This document shows positions 34,414 through 42,147 of a DNA stretch of 64,000 nt, piece by piece. Below the pieces are notes generated by a model. The model was not told the DNA's origin, made no database searches, and was given only the letters and a program-made list of their open reading frames with translations. The DNA is from Streptomyces hokutonensis. GTDB taxonomy: Bacteria; Actinomycetota; Actinomycetes; Streptomycetales; Streptomycetaceae. Both the position numbers and the translations under genes were made by a program. Where the stretch lies: NCBI RefSeq assembly GCF_000376565.1, contig NZ_BARG01000029.1, positions 1-64,000 of the forward strand, in the 5' to 3' direction. Each line of letters starts with the position of its first letter. Positions within the stretch are counted from its first letter, which is position 1.

Positions 34414-35415
34414 TCAAGCGGTCGCCCGCACCAGGACCTTGCCCGTGTTCCCGCCGCGCAGCATCGACAGGAACGCCTCCACGATCGACTCGAAGCCGTC
34501 CACGACCGTCACGTCCAGGGCCAGCGTCCCGGCCCGCAGATGGGGTACGGCGAACTCGTACAACTCCTCCTGCACGTCGAGGTAGTTGCGCACCAGGAAG
34601 CCCTCGACGCGCAGGCTCTTCTCCACCACGTCGGCGTGGTTGAAGATCACGGGCGGCGCGTCCGGGGTGTTGTACTGGCCGATCGTGCCGATCCGCACCA
34701 CCCGCCCGTGTTCGCGCAACGCGCCGATCGCGGCGCCGAGATGGTCGCTGCCGACGTTGTCGACGAAGAGGTCGATGCCGTCCGGGGCGGCTTCGGCGAG
34801 GAGTTCGGCCACGGGAGCTGTGTGATAGTCGAAGGCCGCGTCGTAACCCACGTACTCCGTCAGGTACTTCACCTTCTGCGCCGATCCCGCGCTGCCGATC
34901 AGCCGGCCCGCCCCCAGCAGCCTGGCGAACCGTCCGGTCGCGGTGCCGACGCCACCGGCCGCCGCGGACACGAACACGTCGTCCCCCTGACGGAGTTGAG
35001 CGATCCGGGTGAGGCCGACGTACGCCGTCAGGCCGGTGCCGCCGAGCACGCTCAGGTAGGCGGACAGGGGAACCCCCTCGTGGTGGGGGAGCCGGCGGAC
35101 CTCCTCGGGCCGTAGGACCGAGTGGGTGCGCCAGCCCGCGCGGTGGAAGACGATCTCGCCCTCGGGCAGCGCCGCGGCACGGGAGGCGACGATCCGGCCG
35201 AGGGCGCGGCCCTCCAGCGGGGCGTTCAACTCGAAGTCGCCGTCCATCATTTCGCGGTGGTAGGGGTCGACGGACCAGTAGAGGTTCTCGACCAGGGCGG
35301 TGCCCGGGGCCGGCTCCGGGACGGGCGACTCCACGAAACGGAAGTGGGCGGGGGAGGGGAAGCCGGTGGGGCGGGACGTCTGGTGCACGGTGAGCGCGAT
35401 GTCGGTCTCGGTCAT
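34414..35415 (-). CDS. NADP-dependent medium-chain oxidoreductase
   Basis: The 333-residue zinc-free MDR protein is of the leukotriene B4 dehydrogenase/CurA-like group. Features are the N-terminal FRFVESPVPEPAPGTALVENLYWSVDPYHR, the substrate segment GGTGLTAYVGLTRI and the nucleotide motif VSAAAGGVGTATGRFARLLGA. These enzymes reduce the double bond of alpha,beta-unsaturated ketones or aldehydes with NADPH. It is divergent from a LysR gene with 104 bases between starts, which probably controls it. It ends eight bases from the convergent acetyltransferase. Confidence 0.87.
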   Translation of the reverse strand: MTETDIALTVHQTSRPTGFPSPAHFRFVESPVPEPAPGTALVENLYWSVDPYHREMMDGDFELNAPLEGRALGRIVASRAAALPEGEIVFHRAGWRTHSVLRPEEVRRLPHHEGVPLSAYLSVLGGTGLTAYVGLTRIAQLRQGDDVFVSAAAGGVGTATGRFARLLGAGRLIGSAGSAQKVKYLTEYVGYDAAFDYHTAPVAELLAEAAPDGIDLFVDNVGSDHLGAAIGALREHGRVVRIGTIGQYNTPDAPPVIFNHADVVEKSLRVEGFLVRNYLDVQEELYEFAVPHLRAGTLALDVTVVDGFESIVEAFLSMLRGGNTGKVLVRATA

Positions 35416-35519
35416 GGGAAGGGACCGTAGGCAGGAATGCGGGGGTCGGGGAGAGGGTTGCGCTCATGGAACGGATCGGTCCATGAATCGCCCTCATAGC
35501 AGCAGGTGGGAGACGTCGA

Positions 35520-36419
35520 GTGCAGTCTGTCGATCTTGGCCCGCAGGAGCTCAGGACCCTGGTCGCGGTGGCCGACGAGGGAGGGTTCTCGGCGGCCGGA
35601 GTACGGCTCGGTAGCACCCAGTCCGCCGTCTCGCACGCGGTGCGCGGCATCGAACGGAAGCTGGGCGTCGTGCTGTTCGAGCGCGGGCGGTACGGCGCCA
35701 GGCCGACACCCGCCGGAGCGCGGGCCGTTGCGCACGCCCGGCGGGTGCTGCGGATGCTGGAGGTCATGGTCGCCGAGACACGGGGCGGAGATGAGGGGAC
35801 GGCCGTGGTCGGCGGGCCGCTGCGGATCGCCGCCTTCCGCAGCGCGGCCCTGTATCTGCTGCCGCCGGTGCTGGAGCGCCTCGCCGTCTCCCACCCCGGG
35901 ATCGAGCCGACCGTGCGGGTGGTCCGGGAGGTCGGGCCCGGCACCGCCGGTGAGGTGGCCGAGGGGCGGGCGGACCTCGGGATCGCGACCGTCGGCACCG
36001 GTGCGCCGGTCCCGCCGGGGCTGGTGGGCGACGTACTCCTGGAGGAGCCGTACGCGCTGGTGCACCCGGTCGGTCACCCGGCGCCGCGTTCGCTGCCGCT
36101 GGTCGACTGGGCCGAGAACTGCTCCTCCCACACGCGTGCCTGGTGGGCCGCGCAGGACTGGATCCCGGCGGCGACGGTGCGCGCCGAGGACGACGGGGCG
36201 GTGCTCTCCATGGTGAGCAGTGGTTTCGGCATGGCCATCATGCCGAGGCTCTCGCTCACCGGGGCGCCGCCCTCGGTCGAGGTCACCGATCTCGGGGCGG
36301 AGCGGCCGACCCGGAAGGTCGGCTATGTGACCACGCCCGAACTGGCGGCGACTTCGGTCGTCAGGGCACTGGTCCGCGAACTGCGGGCCGGAAGGAAACC
36401 GCAGGTCAACGCCGCGTGA
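35520..36419 (+). CDS. LysR-family transcriptional regulator
   Basis: The 299-residue regulator has a winged helix-turn-helix at about residues 5-65 (ELRTLVAVADEGGFSAAGVRLGSTQSAVSHAVRGIERKLG) and a periplasmic-binding-like effector domain (about 90-290). The GTG at 35520 has GGGAGA upstream. It is divergent from the NADP oxidoreductase, the standard arrangement for LysR regulation of the neighbouring gene. The effector is unknown. Confidence 0.9.
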   Translation: MQSVDLGPQELRTLVAVADEGGFSAAGVRLGSTQSAVSHAVRGIERKLGVVLFERGRYGARPTPAGARAVAHARRVLRMLEVMVAETRGGDEGTAVVGGPLRIAAFRSAALYLLPPVLERLAVSHPGIEPTVRVVREVGPGTAGEVAEGRADLGIATVGTGAPVPPGLVGDVLLEEPYALVHPVGHPAPRSLPLVDWAENCSSHTRAWWAAQDWIPAATVRAEDDGAVLSMVSSGFGMAIMPRLSLTGAPPSVEVTDLGAERPTRKVGYVTTPELAATSVVRALVRELRAGRKPQVNAA

Positions 36420-36462
36420 CTCGTTTCACCGTCTCAGATAGTAGGAAGTCCGAGTAATTGTG

Positions 36463-36643
36463 GAGACAGATGCGCGGTCCTGTCCTAGCTTTGTAGGAGC
36501 CGAACGTCTCGCTCGACCAAGCGAATGGCGGCCGTGAGCCGGACACCGCGCAGGCAACCCCTGTGGTCCGTGGCTCCCCGCCTCTTCCGGCGTCTCGTAA
36601 CCCCCTTCAGTACTCCAGGAATCATCGAAGGAGTCGGTTCCCC
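36463..36643 (+). promoter_or_regulatory. Promoter and structured 5' leader before the 43-aa protein
   Basis: A promoter-like GAGACA (36463-36468), 17-base spacer and TAGCTT (36486-36491) would start RNA at about 36497. The predicted RNA then opens with GGAGCC (36496-36501), which pairs with GGCTCC (36572-36577). Enclosed are a CGCT/AGCG stem, a GGAC/GTCC stem (36541-36544 and 36566-36569) and an AGGCAACC segment. This closed multi-helix layout suggests a regulatory RNA. The GGCAACC piece recalls S-box/SAM-type riboswitch cores, but I could not fit a full consensus. Confidence 0.4.
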
Positions 36644-36775
36644 ATGGCCGAGACGACCGTCCGCCGCCGCGTCCGCCACGTGACCCGCACCAGCGAGTCC
36701 GAGCGCAAGAACGCCGCCGCCGCCCTCCAGCGCGCCCTCGACCGCCGGGACAACGGCGGCGAGACCGGCCACTGA
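36644..36775 (+). CDS. Small basic conserved protein (43 aa)
   Basis: The 43-residue product starts MAETTVRRRVRHVTRTSESE at an ATG behind GAAGGAG. It is one charged helix (ERKNAAAALQRALDRRDNG) after a basic strand-like segment. An in-frame extension to 36563 covers the structured leader and was not used. No family is recognised. The long leader and strong ribosome binding site argue that it is a real, regulated gene. Confidence 0.65.
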   Translation: MAETTVRRRVRHVTRTSESERKNAAAALQRALDRRDNGGETGH

Positions 36776-36830
36776 GCCGCAGTAACACCCACTAGCCGGG
36801 AGCCGCGCCCGCACGGGGTGCGGCGCGGTC

Positions 36831-38393
36831 TCATCGACCGCGCCGCACCTCGAAGTGGTCGATGCGCCTGCCGTTCTGGTCCAGCGCCGACACCCTGAGC
36901 CTCGGCGTGCTGCCGCTCTCCGCCTCCACCGAGAGCAGGGAGAAGCCCCGGTAGCGCACCCGCGACCACTCCACCGTCTCCGCCTGGCTGTGCTGGCCCT
37001 TCGCCCACTGCATGGTGTCGACCGTCCCGTGCCGGGTGACGTGCCCCTCGTAGCTCTCCTTGACGCCCGCGGGGAATCCGTACAGGTCCCGGCCGCCGCC
37101 GCCCGCCGTGACGTAGACGATCCCGTCCTTCGTCGGATCGGTGGACGCGCCGATGGGTACCGCCCTGCCGACCGCGCCCTTCTTGATCGCGTCGGTCCGC
37201 TCGTACACGTGGTTGTGCCCGTTGATCACGAGGTCCACCTGGTGCTTCGTGAACACCGGCAGCCACTCGCTCCGCACCCCGCCGTCCGAGGCGTGCGCGG
37301 AGGTCGAGTAGGCACAGTGGTGGAAGAAGACGACGAGGAAGTCGACCCCCTTCGCCGCCCGCAGTTCGCGCAGTCTGCTGTCCAGCCACTTCGTCTGCTT
37401 GCCGCCCGTGTAGCCGAGGTTGGCGGTGATCTCGTACGACACGTCGTTCGCGTCGAGGGCCACGACGCCGACATTGCCGTAGACGAAGGAGTACACGCCC
37501 GGCGCGTGCGAGGGGTCGAAGCCGTTGTCCGGGAGGGACCAGCGGGCGAGCTGGCCGCCGTAGCCGTCGGGGGAGTACCAGGCCTCCATGTCGTGGTTGC
37601 CGGTCGTCACCATCCACGGGACGGTCCGGGAGACGCCCTCGTTCTGCTTGAGGAAGAGGTCCCAGTACGTCGGGTCGTAGCCGTCCGTCGTCTTGCCCTG
37701 GCCGTTGGTGTCGGCGTAGCAGATGTCACCGGCGTGCAGGTGGAAGGCGGGGTTCTCGCGCAGGATCACGTGGTCGTTGGCCGCTGCCGCGTTGCTTACG
37801 CCCTGGTCGCCGAAGGCCGTGAACACGAACCTCTCCGGGCTCCCCGGCGCCGTACGGAACGAACCGATCGTCGAGCGGTGGGCCGGGGCGGCCGGGTCGA
37901 AGCCCTCGTGGCCGACGCCGTAGTGGTACGTCGTGCCGGGGTGGAGGCCGTCCAGGGCCGCGTGGACGTAGTACTGCTCGACGGCGGGGCGGACGCCGGT
38001 GAGGCCGGGAGTGTGCAGGTCGCGGATCTCCGCCGTGATCCTCCGGCTGAGGTCGTCGGGCTTCAACCCCACACGTACGTAAGGCTCTTTGACCGCGAAC
38101 GGCACCTGCCAGGAGATCCGCATCTCCGTCTTCGGGTCGGTGCCGAAGGCGAGATGGCGGCCGAAGGGGGTGACGACCGCGCCGGGCACCTTCGAGGTGG
38201 CGGGGGTGGGGAGCGCGGCCTTGCTGTCGGTGGTGCCCTTGCCGGCGCAGCCCGTCAGCAGGCCGCCCGCCACCATGCCCGCCGTCACCAGCGTGCGGCG
38301 CCGGGACAGCTTGGTGCGCAGGTACTCGTACTGCTCGGCCATGCTCATCCGGACCGCGAGGTGTTCCGGGATGCCGACGTCTGGTGTCTCCAT
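36831..38393 (-). CDS. Exported metallophosphoesterase, purple acid phosphatase-like
   Basis: The 520-residue enzyme has a twin-arginine signal (SRRRTLVTAGMVAGG) running into a lipobox LTGC, so it is a Tat-exported lipoprotein. Next is a fibronectin-like N domain (about residues 60-190), then the metallophosphatase core with AFGDQGV, HAGDICYAD, TTGNHDME, FFHHCAYS and NGHNHVYER supplying the dinuclear metal ligands. A C-terminal domain follows. Such enzymes release phosphate from esters outside the cell. The ATG at 38393 lies after GGGGGAG. A candidate PHO box upstream suggests induction under phosphate limitation. Confidence 0.9.
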   Translation of the reverse strand: METPDVGIPEHLAVRMSMAEQYEYLRTKLSRRRTLVTAGMVAGGLLTGCAGKGTTDSKAALPTPATSKVPGAVVTPFGRHLAFGTDPKTEMRISWQVPFAVKEPYVRVGLKPDDLSRRITAEIRDLHTPGLTGVRPAVEQYYVHAALDGLHPGTTYHYGVGHEGFDPAAPAHRSTIGSFRTAPGSPERFVFTAFGDQGVSNAAAANDHVILRENPAFHLHAGDICYADTNGQGKTTDGYDPTYWDLFLKQNEGVSRTVPWMVTTGNHDMEAWYSPDGYGGQLARWSLPDNGFDPSHAPGVYSFVYGNVGVVALDANDVSYEITANLGYTGGKQTKWLDSRLRELRAAKGVDFLVVFFHHCAYSTSAHASDGGVRSEWLPVFTKHQVDLVINGHNHVYERTDAIKKGAVGRAVPIGASTDPTKDGIVYVTAGGGGRDLYGFPAGVKESYEGHVTRHGTVDTMQWAKGQHSQAETVEWSRVRYRGFSLLSVEAESGSTPRLRVSALDQNGRRIDHFEVRRGR

Positions 38394-38433
38394 GTCGATG
38401 AAACTCCCCCAGAAGCTCAACGGGGGCCAAGCG

Positions 38434-38455
38434 TAAGGGTGAACGTACGTCGAAC
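38434..38455 (-). promoter_or_regulatory. Candidate PHO box upstream of the phosphatase
   Basis: On the minus strand two 11-base direct repeat units abut: GTTCGACGTAC then GTTCACCCTTA. The second has the full GTTCACC core of the Streptomyces PhoP direct-repeat unit and the first matches five of its seven core bases. The site is about 40 bases upstream of the phosphatase ATG. Assignment is by eye. Confidence 0.5.
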
Positions 38456-38535
38456 GGCCGACGCCGGTGGCCCAGGCGCGTCCGAATCATGGACACCCGG
38501 TGTCATCCCATGGGACGCGGAGTACGGTGTCGGGC

Positions 38536-39579
38536 ATGTCTCGCAGCATCGATCTCGCAGTGATCCCCGGTGACGGCATCGGTCAGGAAGTCGTGGCCGA
38601 AGGTCTCAAGGTCCTCTCCGCCGTCCTTCCGCAGGACGTGAAGCTGGAGACCAAGGAGTTCGACTTCGGCGCCCGCCGCTACCACGCGACCGGTGAGACC
38701 CTCACCGACGCCGACCTGGCCGCGCTGAAGCCGCACGACGCGATCCTGCTGGGCGCGATCGGGGATCCGAGTGTTCCGTCCGGGGTCCTTGAGCGCGGCT
38801 TCCTGCTGAAGCTCCGCTTCGCCTTCGACCACCACGTCAACCTGCGGCCGAGCAAGCTGCTCCCGGGTGTGGCGACCCCGCTCGCCGGTGAGCCGGAGAT
38901 CGACTTCGTCGTGGTCCGCGAGGGCACCGAGGGCCCGTACACGGGCAACGGCGGCACGATCCGCAAGGGTACGGAGCACGAGGTCGCCACCGAGGTCTCC
39001 GTCAACACGGCCTTCGGTGTCGAGCGGGTCGTCCGGGACGCGTTCGCCCGCGCCCAGGCCCGCCCGCGCAAGAAGCTCACGCTGGTCCACAAGAACAACG
39101 TGCTGACCTTCGCGGGCCACCTGTGGACGAACGTCTTCAACAAGGTCGCGGCCGAGTTCCCCGAGGTCACCACCGACTACATCCACGTCGACGCGGCGAC
39201 CATCTACCTGGTCACCGACCCGGCCCGGTTCGACGTGATCGTCACCGACAACCTCTTCGGCGACATCATCACCGACCTCGCCGCGGCCGTCTCCGGCGGC
39301 ATCGGCGTCGCCGCGAGCGGGAACATCAACCCGTCCGGCGAGTTCCCCTCGATGTTCGAGCCCGTGCACGGCTCCGCGCCCGACATCGCGGGCCAGGGCA
39401 AGGCCGACCCCACCGCCACGGTCCTGTCCGTCGCCCTCCTGCTGCGCCACCTCGGCTACGAGTCCGAGGCCGTGCGCATCGAGGAGGCCGTCTCCGCCGA
39501 CCTCGCGGAGCGCACCGGCAAGCCCGCGCGCAGCACCACCGAGATCGGCGACGCGCTCGCCGTACGAGTAGCCGGCTGA
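38536..39579 (+). CDS. leuB: 3-Isopropylmalate dehydrogenase
   Basis: The 347-residue NAD-dependent beta-decarboxylating dehydrogenase produces 2-oxoisocaproate for leucine synthesis. Visible motifs are LAVIPGDGIGQEV, REGTEGPYTGNGG, THV-type contacts in LTLVHKNNVLTFAG, and the metal/NAD region VTDNLFGDIITDLAAAVSGGIGVAASGNINP with EPVHGSAPDIAGQGKADP. The ATG at 38536 is used; the upstream extension overlaps the divergent phosphatase promoter. A U-tract hairpin follows the stop. Confidence 0.95.
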   Translation: MSRSIDLAVIPGDGIGQEVVAEGLKVLSAVLPQDVKLETKEFDFGARRYHATGETLTDADLAALKPHDAILLGAIGDPSVPSGVLERGFLLKLRFAFDHHVNLRPSKLLPGVATPLAGEPEIDFVVVREGTEGPYTGNGGTIRKGTEHEVATEVSVNTAFGVERVVRDAFARAQARPRKKLTLVHKNNVLTFAGHLWTNVFNKVAAEFPEVTTDYIHVDAATIYLVTDPARFDVIVTDNLFGDIITDLAAAVSGGIGVAASGNINPSGEFPSMFEPVHGSAPDIAGQGKADPTATVLSVALLLRHLGYESEAVRIEEAVSADLAERTGKPARSTTEIGDALAVRVAG

Positions 39580-39614
39580 CCCGCCGCGCCACTCGAAACT
39601 CACGCAGTATTTCG

Positions 39615-39649
39615 AAGCCGCCGGGTCGCAACCGCACCCGGCGGCTTTT
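39615..39649 (+). terminator. Rho-independent terminator after leuB
   Basis: Arms AAGCCGCCGGGT (39615-39626) and ACCCGGCGGCTT (39636-39647) are perfect complements with a nine-base loop, and the run of T residues continues to 39649. It lies 36 bases after the stop. Confidence 0.9.
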
Positions 39650-39841
39650 CTTACGTCCCCGCCGGGTGCCACCATCATCCCTGGGTCGCATTCACGCCGT
39701 TTTCGTCCACGGTCCCCCTCGCGCGATAATCGAACGCGGGGCCGCGGAATGAGGGAATGCTCGGACGTCCTAACACTGGCCACTGGCAGTCGAGGGCGTG
39801 AGCGCGGCCCGTCACACACAACCGGTGAAGGACAACCACTC

Positions 39842-40930
39842 ATGACGACGCCCACGATCGAGCTCAAGCCCTCGGCCTCGCCACTTTCCGCCGCCGAGCG
39901 CGACGCGATTCTGGCGAACCCCGGGTTCGGCCGCCACTTCACCGATCACATGGTGACGATCAAGTGGACCGAGGGCCGCGGCTGGCACGACGGCCAGCTC
40001 GTGCCCTACGGCCCGCTCTCCCTCGACCCCGCGAACATGACCCTGCACTACGCGCAGGAGATCTTCGAGGGCCTCAAGGCGTACCGCCAGGCCGACGGCT
40101 CCGTCGCCACCTTCCGCCCCGAGAAGAACGCCCGCCGCTTCCAGACCTCCGCCCGCCGCCTCGGCATGCCCGAGTTGCCGGTCGAGACGTTCATCGAGGC
40201 CTGTGACCTGCTGGTCCAGCAGGACCGCGACTGGGTCCCGGCGCACGGCGGCGAGGAGTCCCTCTACCTGCGGCCGTTCATGATCGCGACCGAGGTCGGC
40301 CTGGGCGTGAAGCCCGCCAACGAGTACCTCTTCCTGGTCATCGCCTCCCCGGCCGGTGCCTACTTCCCCGGCGGTGTGAAGCCGGTCTCCATCTGGGTCT
40401 CCGAGGACCACGTCCGCGCCGTCCCCGGCGGCATGGGCGACGCCAAGACCGGCGGCAACTACGCCGCGTCCCTCCTCGCCCAGGCCGAGGCCGCGGAGCA
40501 GGGCTGCGCCCAGGTCTGCTACCTCGACGCGGTCGAGCGCAAGTGGGTCGAGGAACTCGGCGGCATGAACCTGTACTTCGTGTACGGCAACAGGATCGTC
40601 ACGCCCACCCTCACCGGCTCCATCCTGGAGGGCGTCACCCGCGACTCCCTCCTCACCCTCGCCCGCGACCTCGGCTACGAGCCGGAAGAGGGCCGCATCT
40701 CCATCGACCAGTGGCAGCGCGACTCGGAGAACGGCACGCTGACCGAGGTCTTCGCCTGCGGCACGGCCGCGGTCATCACCCCGGTCGGCACGGTCAAGCG
40801 CACCGGCGCGGAATGGCAGCAGTCGGGTGGCGAGCCCGGCGAGGTCACGCTGCGCTTGCGCGGCGCGCTGCTCGACATCCAGCGCGGTGACACCGTGGAC
40901 AAGCACGGCTGGATGCACCCGCTGGGCTGA
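39842..40930 (+). CDS. ilvE: Branched-chain amino acid aminotransferase
   Basis: The 362-residue fold-type IV PLP enzyme carries out the last step of Leu/Ile/Val synthesis and the first of their degradation. The PLP Lys is in GGMGDAKTGGNYAASL. Other motifs are LHYAQEIFEGLKAYR, EESLYLRPFMIATE, and FACGTAAVITPVGTVK at the phosphate cup. The ATG at 39842 follows GAAGGACA. The frame is open for 93 bases upstream but that part is leader. A 12-pair hairpin at 40974-41016 follows the gene. Confidence 0.95.
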   Translation: MTTPTIELKPSASPLSAAERDAILANPGFGRHFTDHMVTIKWTEGRGWHDGQLVPYGPLSLDPANMTLHYAQEIFEGLKAYRQADGSVATFRPEKNARRFQTSARRLGMPELPVETFIEACDLLVQQDRDWVPAHGGEESLYLRPFMIATEVGLGVKPANEYLFLVIASPAGAYFPGGVKPVSIWVSEDHVRAVPGGMGDAKTGGNYAASLLAQAEAAEQGCAQVCYLDAVERKWVEELGGMNLYFVYGNRIVTPTLTGSILEGVTRDSLLTLARDLGYEPEEGRISIDQWQRDSENGTLTEVFACGTAAVITPVGTVKRTGAEWQQSGGEPGEVTLRLRGALLDIQRGDTVDKHGWMHPLG

Positions 40931-40973
40931 GCCGGGCTCCCGGTCGACGGCCGGAAGTTGGTTCGACGCGTAG

Positions 40974-41016
40974 CTCCTCCCTCGCTTGGGTATCCACTGA
41001 TTTCGCGAGGGGGGAG
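40974..41016 (+). terminator. Hairpin after ilvE
   Basis: Arms CTCCTCCCTCGC (40974-40985) and GCGAGGGGGGAG (41005-41016) pair over 12 bases, including one G-U pair, around a 19-base loop. There is no U-tract. It lies about 44 bases after the ilvE stop. Confidence 0.6.
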
Positions 41017-41059
41017 CGCGCCCTGTCGTGCGCGGGCGCGGCCGGGGGAGGGAGCGCGG

Positions 41060-42133
41060 GTGAACGGACGAACGCCGTCACTGCGACCGCGCTGGCTGCT
41101 ACGTGCCCTACGCACCCCGCGCCGCCCGCAGAGCCTCACGGTGCTCCTCCTGCTTGCCGCCTGCGCCGGACTGTTGCTGTGGCTCGCCAAGCGTATGGAC
41201 AACTTCGGCGAGAACCTCACCCTCAACCTGGGCACCGACATCGTCGGTGTCGTCATCACTGTCTTCGTAATCGGCCCGCTGATCGCCCGAGCACAGGAGG
41301 GGCGGGTTCGCGAACACCCTCGGCTCGACTACGAGTGGTTCAGCGCCCAGGTCTACGGCTCGATCTCGAACGTGAAGGTGCTGGACACCTTCTCCAACCT
41401 GTTCGGCCCCCAGTACGCCGAGCGCTTCTTCCGAGGAGTCAAAGAGGCCACTGCGCATGGTGCCCGAGTTCAGATCCTGCTCCTCGACCCCGACTCGCCC
41501 GCCGTCATCCGGCGCAGCCTTGAGCTGGGTCAGCAGGATTCCGTCGTTCGGCTCGGGATCCTGAGCAACATACGCGCCCTTGAACACTTCGCCCGCCGGC
41601 TCGACGACTTGTCCCGCCCGCTCATGGAAGTGCGGCTTTGTTCGACGTCCCCAGGTGGCACCCTGTACCGCTGGGACGACCGTTGCCTGGTCTCTTTCCT
41701 GACCATCGGTCGGCTCTCCGGCGAGGGCGTCCAACTGGAGGTCGCGGTGCGATCCCCACTGGGCACGTTCTTGGAGCAACGCTTCGACGAGCTGTGGCAG
41801 CAGGGCAAACTAGTGGAGCGATTTATCCACATGCCGGTGACCCTGGTTGACGCGGCGGACGGGCGGCGGGAGTTCAGCTGCCGGTTCGTATTCGTCGAGG
41901 GTGCTCTGTATGTCCCTGGATACGACCTGGTCTCATACCTGGCCCGCCATTCGCCCGACCAACTCTCCGCGTACAGCGAGGCCTTGGACGTGCCAGGCGC
42001 TCATCAACTGATCGTTGTCGACGACGAGAGCGACCTGCATGAGCTGCTGAGGCAGCACTTCGCGGACAAGTACGGTGCGTTCGAGACTACGTTCTTTGAG
42101 CTGAGGCCGCCCACGGTCCTGGTCACGGAATAG
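41060..42133 (+). CDS. Membrane-anchored protein with a possible PLD-like domain, unknown function
   Basis: The 357-residue product starts at a GTG behind GGGAGGGAG. It has two N-terminal membrane helices (about residues 26-43 and 60-77) and then a cytoplasmic domain. The segment VKVLDTFSNLF, ARVQILLLDPDSPAVIRRSLELG and MEVRLCSTSPGGTLYRWDDRCLVSF has the strand-helix rhythm of phospholipase D-like or DUF5919-type domains, but no HKD motif is present. The C-terminal 100 residues are unassigned. Codon use looks less GC-biased than its neighbours (runs such as tttatc, gtattc, ggatac), hinting at acquisition. It lies 15 bases upstream of the KamA gene. Confidence 0.7.
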   Translation: MNGRTPSLRPRWLLRALRTPRRPQSLTVLLLLAACAGLLLWLAKRMDNFGENLTLNLGTDIVGVVITVFVIGPLIARAQEGRVREHPRLDYEWFSAQVYGSISNVKVLDTFSNLFGPQYAERFFRGVKEATAHGARVQILLLDPDSPAVIRRSLELGQQDSVVRLGILSNIRALEHFARRLDDLSRPLMEVRLCSTSPGGTLYRWDDRCLVSFLTIGRLSGEGVQLEVAVRSPLGTFLEQRFDELWQQGKLVERFIHMPVTLVDAADGRREFSCRFVFVEGALYVPGYDLVSYLARHSPDQLSAYSEALDVPGAHQLIVVDDESDLHELLRQHFADKYGAFETTFFELRPPTVLVTE

Positions 42134-42147
42134 GGGCCCCGGCACAC

